A DNA stretch of 64,000 bases from positions 62,001-126,000 of the forward strand of contig JAIWNF010000024.1 of assembly GCA_025093555.1 (NCBI GenBank). The letters are read 5' to 3'. The notes below the pieces were generated by a model. The model saw only the letters and a program-made list of their open reading frames with translations, was not told the DNA's origin and did not search any database. The position numbers and the translations under genes were made by a program. Shown here one piece after another: positions 61,558 to 64,000 of this stretch (position 1 is its first letter; every line of letters begins with the position of its first letter). This stretch comes from Circinella umbellata (lineage: Eukaryota > Mucoromycota > Mucoromycetes > Mucorales > Lichtheimiaceae).

Positions 61558-63376
61558 TATTTATATGTATTAAAAATAATAGATATAAATTATAATAGAA
61601 AAAAATATAATAAAGGAAGGGGGTGGGGGTTAAAGAAGTTTATGTATATAGAAAGAAAGTAAAGGATTGAAATGGGGGGTAAAAAGAGAACCAAATGCTC
61701 TTTTATACGTTGTTTATTAAATCAATAACAAAAAAAGTTAAAGAAAAAGAAAAAAGAAGTGGGATTTTACTTAAAAGAGGTTTAGTTTGAAGGTTTTTAT
61801 ATTTTATGAATTATTGAGTTACCAGTAATTTAGCTTGTACGACATTTGTGTTTAACTTTTTCTTATTTTTCTTGGTACGCACAAAATTTGTGTGTTTCCC
61901 GCTCAACTCTCTTTATTTTTTTGCATGTGTATAACGTTTTCGATATTATTGTTCTAACGAGAACCCCTTTTTCCTTTTTTCTTTTCTTGTGAGCTGCTTT
62001 TAAATTAATAAGACGCATAATTACTTTTATTATTTTATTGATATAATTTTCGGGAGGGTCTGGGTTCTTCCATTAACGTGAGTAACTTTTTATTATATCA
62101 TCGACAAAATGAAAAACGAAAGTGTATAGATTGAAAGCTTTTTTAGAATTCTTTTTATTTGAATGGATAAATATACCATTTCTGTAAATAACAGCGAATA
62201 AAAAAAAGTGAGAGATTGAATGTAAACAGCGATTCATTTCTGTTTCTTATGAATAATTTTAGATGTGAGATGTGTGTCACCCTTCATTTGTAAGATTTTT
62301 TTTTTCAGCTGCATATTGATTTATATTTTTAAATACACTTCTTTATGTCAGATTAAATTATTAACCTTTTTTTCATCTTGGAGAAAAATCAGAATTTAAA
62401 CTATTTGGTACTAAAAGTTAGTGTGCCCTGCATATTATTAAAAAAAAAGAGAGAAATAGCCTATTATTTTTTTTATCTTCTTTGGACCCGTTAAATACAA
62501 TAAAGTAGTCTGTGCATTTCATACTTCTAACAAAACTCGAAATCAAACACGTTTCTGGAAATCTAAAGAAGGAAAATGCCCATCGCGCGATTAAATTTTC
62601 AGGCAAAGCGGACTTGTATGCAAAACTGACAATAAAATGGTTTATTTTTAAGGTAAGTGCATATTTTTTCTTTTTTGAGTTTCTTCTCTTATTTTATTAA
62701 CCTTATTCATTCTATTGTTTTACAGTCATTTATTTTTATTTTTTGGAAATAAATAGCTATTTTTATATAAATTTTGGTTGCTAGAAAAAAAAATGTTTTG
62801 CTTGGGATTATATAGAATAGTAGTAGTAAAAAGATGATTTATATTCATCCATTACGGATTTCATATGTTGTGTAATCCATATTCTTGAGCAAAAATAGCA
62901 AAATAAAATTCCGTTGTCAGCCATGAAAAAACCATGGAAACGGATTGAGATCCGATTTCATTTTATGCAAAAGCTGTAACTATGATGTAATTGTTATCGT
63001 AAGCTCACCCGAGCGCAGCGTTCATCAAAGTCAATAAAATATAAATAATTTTAATCGTAATTGTTATCATATTCATCCGGTAAGCGAAAAAAAAAAAGGA
63101 AAATCCATCAGATTGTTTTTCTGTTATATTTCATTTTATGAACATTAATAGTAAAAAAAACAATAGTTTCAGGTGGGAAGATGGGACGTAATAGATAATG
63201 ATAATTTGGTAGGTGCAGATGATGGGAGAAACTTTGATATGCACATGAAATAACGATGATAAAAAAAATACTATATAGAGATGTCATACTATTATACAAA
63301 ACACTAACTTATATATGGTGTATAAAAATTGGATTGTGACTGATGGGTGAGATTATGTTTACGTGCGTGTATATCG
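61558..63376. other. intergenic region, nothing recognised
   Basis: About 1.8 kb, with the promoter of the secreted protein on the left and the 3' flank of the Doa10-like gene on the right. It is AT-rich with several small open frames and no family features. Confidence 0.5.
61700..61707 (-). promoter_or_regulatory. TATA box of the secreted barwin-like gene
   Basis: The minus strand reads TATAAAAG about 143 nt before the start codon, close to the canonical TATA box, as expected for an abundantly expressed secreted protein. Confidence 0.5.
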
Positions 63377-64000
63377 TCAGTTGTTATTATCATTATTATT
63401 GATACTATTATTATTATTATCAAAGTTGTGTAGTGTTCGACCCACCAAATAATTATCTTCACGAACAGCTTGTACCCAACTTTGTCCAAATTTTGCACCA
63501 GTACGACATAAATAGTAGACACCAACACCAACAAGAGCTGCAGGGTACATTACTTGAATCAATTTAACTTGTCTTGCTTGATCTTTTTCATCTATTAAAT
63601 ATTTGTAATATATTATTAATAGACCCATAGCAAACAATAGTGATGATTATCCCACCATTATTAATAATTCTTATATATATCTCTTTTATTTTTTACCAAA
63701 GAATTTAATGTTTGCCAAGGCCATTAAAAATGGACATATGATCATAGTGAGACTTGATGCAATGAATGGTAAAATAAATTTGTAGGTAATTTCACGTAAA
63801 TTAATTGTTCGAATATTATGTTGGAAAAGCTAATACATAAAAAGATATAATGTCAGACAAATTTATTATTATTATTATTATTATGAGCATAGCAGAGAAT
63901 TACGCCATCACTTCACACATTTGTAAATGGGCCCTCCCTCCCCCTTTTTTTTTCTTGCTTACCATGTTCGTATATTCACGCCATGGATTCTCAGGGCCTA
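63377..64000 (-). CDS. Doa10/MARCH6-like membrane ubiquitin ligase, C-terminal part
   Basis: The 3' end of a gene running off the right edge. Exons seen are 63963-64000 (incomplete), 63697-63829 and 63377-63591, in phase. The encoded end has two membrane helices (FILPFIASSLTMICPFLMAL and VMYPAALVGVGVYYL) and then AVREDNYLVGRTLHNFD and an Asn run. The DNYLVGRTLHNFD block matches the conserved C-terminal element (KYLVGxxLxNYE type) of Doa10/MARCH6 proteins. That element is needed for ligase function in ER-associated degradation. The RING-CH domain would be at the N-terminus outside the window, so the call rests on this short element and the helix pattern. Confidence 0.7.

Noticed and set aside
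1..64000. Biosynthetic or defence gene cluster, CRISPR or bacterial transfer
   Set aside because: All recognised genes are intron-bearing fungal genes of unrelated roles on both strands; no regularly spaced repeats or intronless bacterial-type ORFs were seen.

Overview
The window is nuclear DNA from a filamentous fungus, most likely an early-diverging lineage such as Mucorales (Mucoromycota). The reasons are strong AT richness, many short GT..AG introns (about 50-110 nt, up to about 235), long single-residue and Gln/Asn/Ser tracts in the proteins, and gene content. That content includes a myosin-motor chitin synthase, SIN3 with three PAH domains, a SIT-type siderophore transporter, a PRL-type phosphatase and a RING/SPRY protein. 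No rRNA, tRNA, CRISPR array or bacterial-style operon was found. All exon models were built by eye from splice signals and checked only by reading-frame arithmetic.

Layout. 1.8-3.6 kb (+): SAM methyltransferase with a myristoylation-type N-terminus. 4.3-5.7 kb (-): HP1-like chromodomain protein. 6.0-7.2 kb (-): seven-helix membrane protein. 9.1-10.6 kb (-): Gln-rich coiled-coil protein with internal repeats. 13.8-15.9 kb (-): siderophore-iron MFS transporter. 19.2-25.2 kb (-): SIN3 co-repressor in 13 exons. 25.6-27.2 kb (-): FMN-dependent 2-hydroxyacid oxidase with a peroxisomal-type C-terminus. 27.2-32.6 kb: a gene desert ending in a promoter rich in G1/S cell-cycle motifs. 32.6-34.0 kb (+): Whi5/Nrm1-like protein. 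35.9-36.8 kb (+): PRL-type phosphatase. 37.0-37.7 kb (-): single-pass membrane protein. 39.6-43.1 kb (-): RING/SPRY ubiquitin ligase. 46.2-50.3 kb (+): a decayed gene hit by two different inverted-repeat elements and ending in a near-perfect 47-bp hairpin, followed by a second broken ORF. 51.4-52.9 kb (+): LigB/DODA-type dioxygenase. 53.9-59.8 kb (+): chitin synthase with a myosin motor. 60.3-61.6 kb (-): secreted barwin/RlpA-like protein. 63.4 kb to the right edge (-): C-terminus of a Doa10/MARCH6-like membrane ubiquitin ligase.

The genes are unrelated single-copy units, not a pathway cluster. Loose functional links are chromatin and transcription (chromodomain protein, SIN3, Whi5-like protein), ubiquitylation (RING/SPRY, Doa10-like and three proteins with C-terminal PPxY motifs) and the cell wall (chitin synthase next to a secreted wall-type protein, converging 3' ends). 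The most unusual segment is 46.2-51.2 kb, where a multi-exon gene has collected transposon insertions, frameshifts, stops and a long hairpin.
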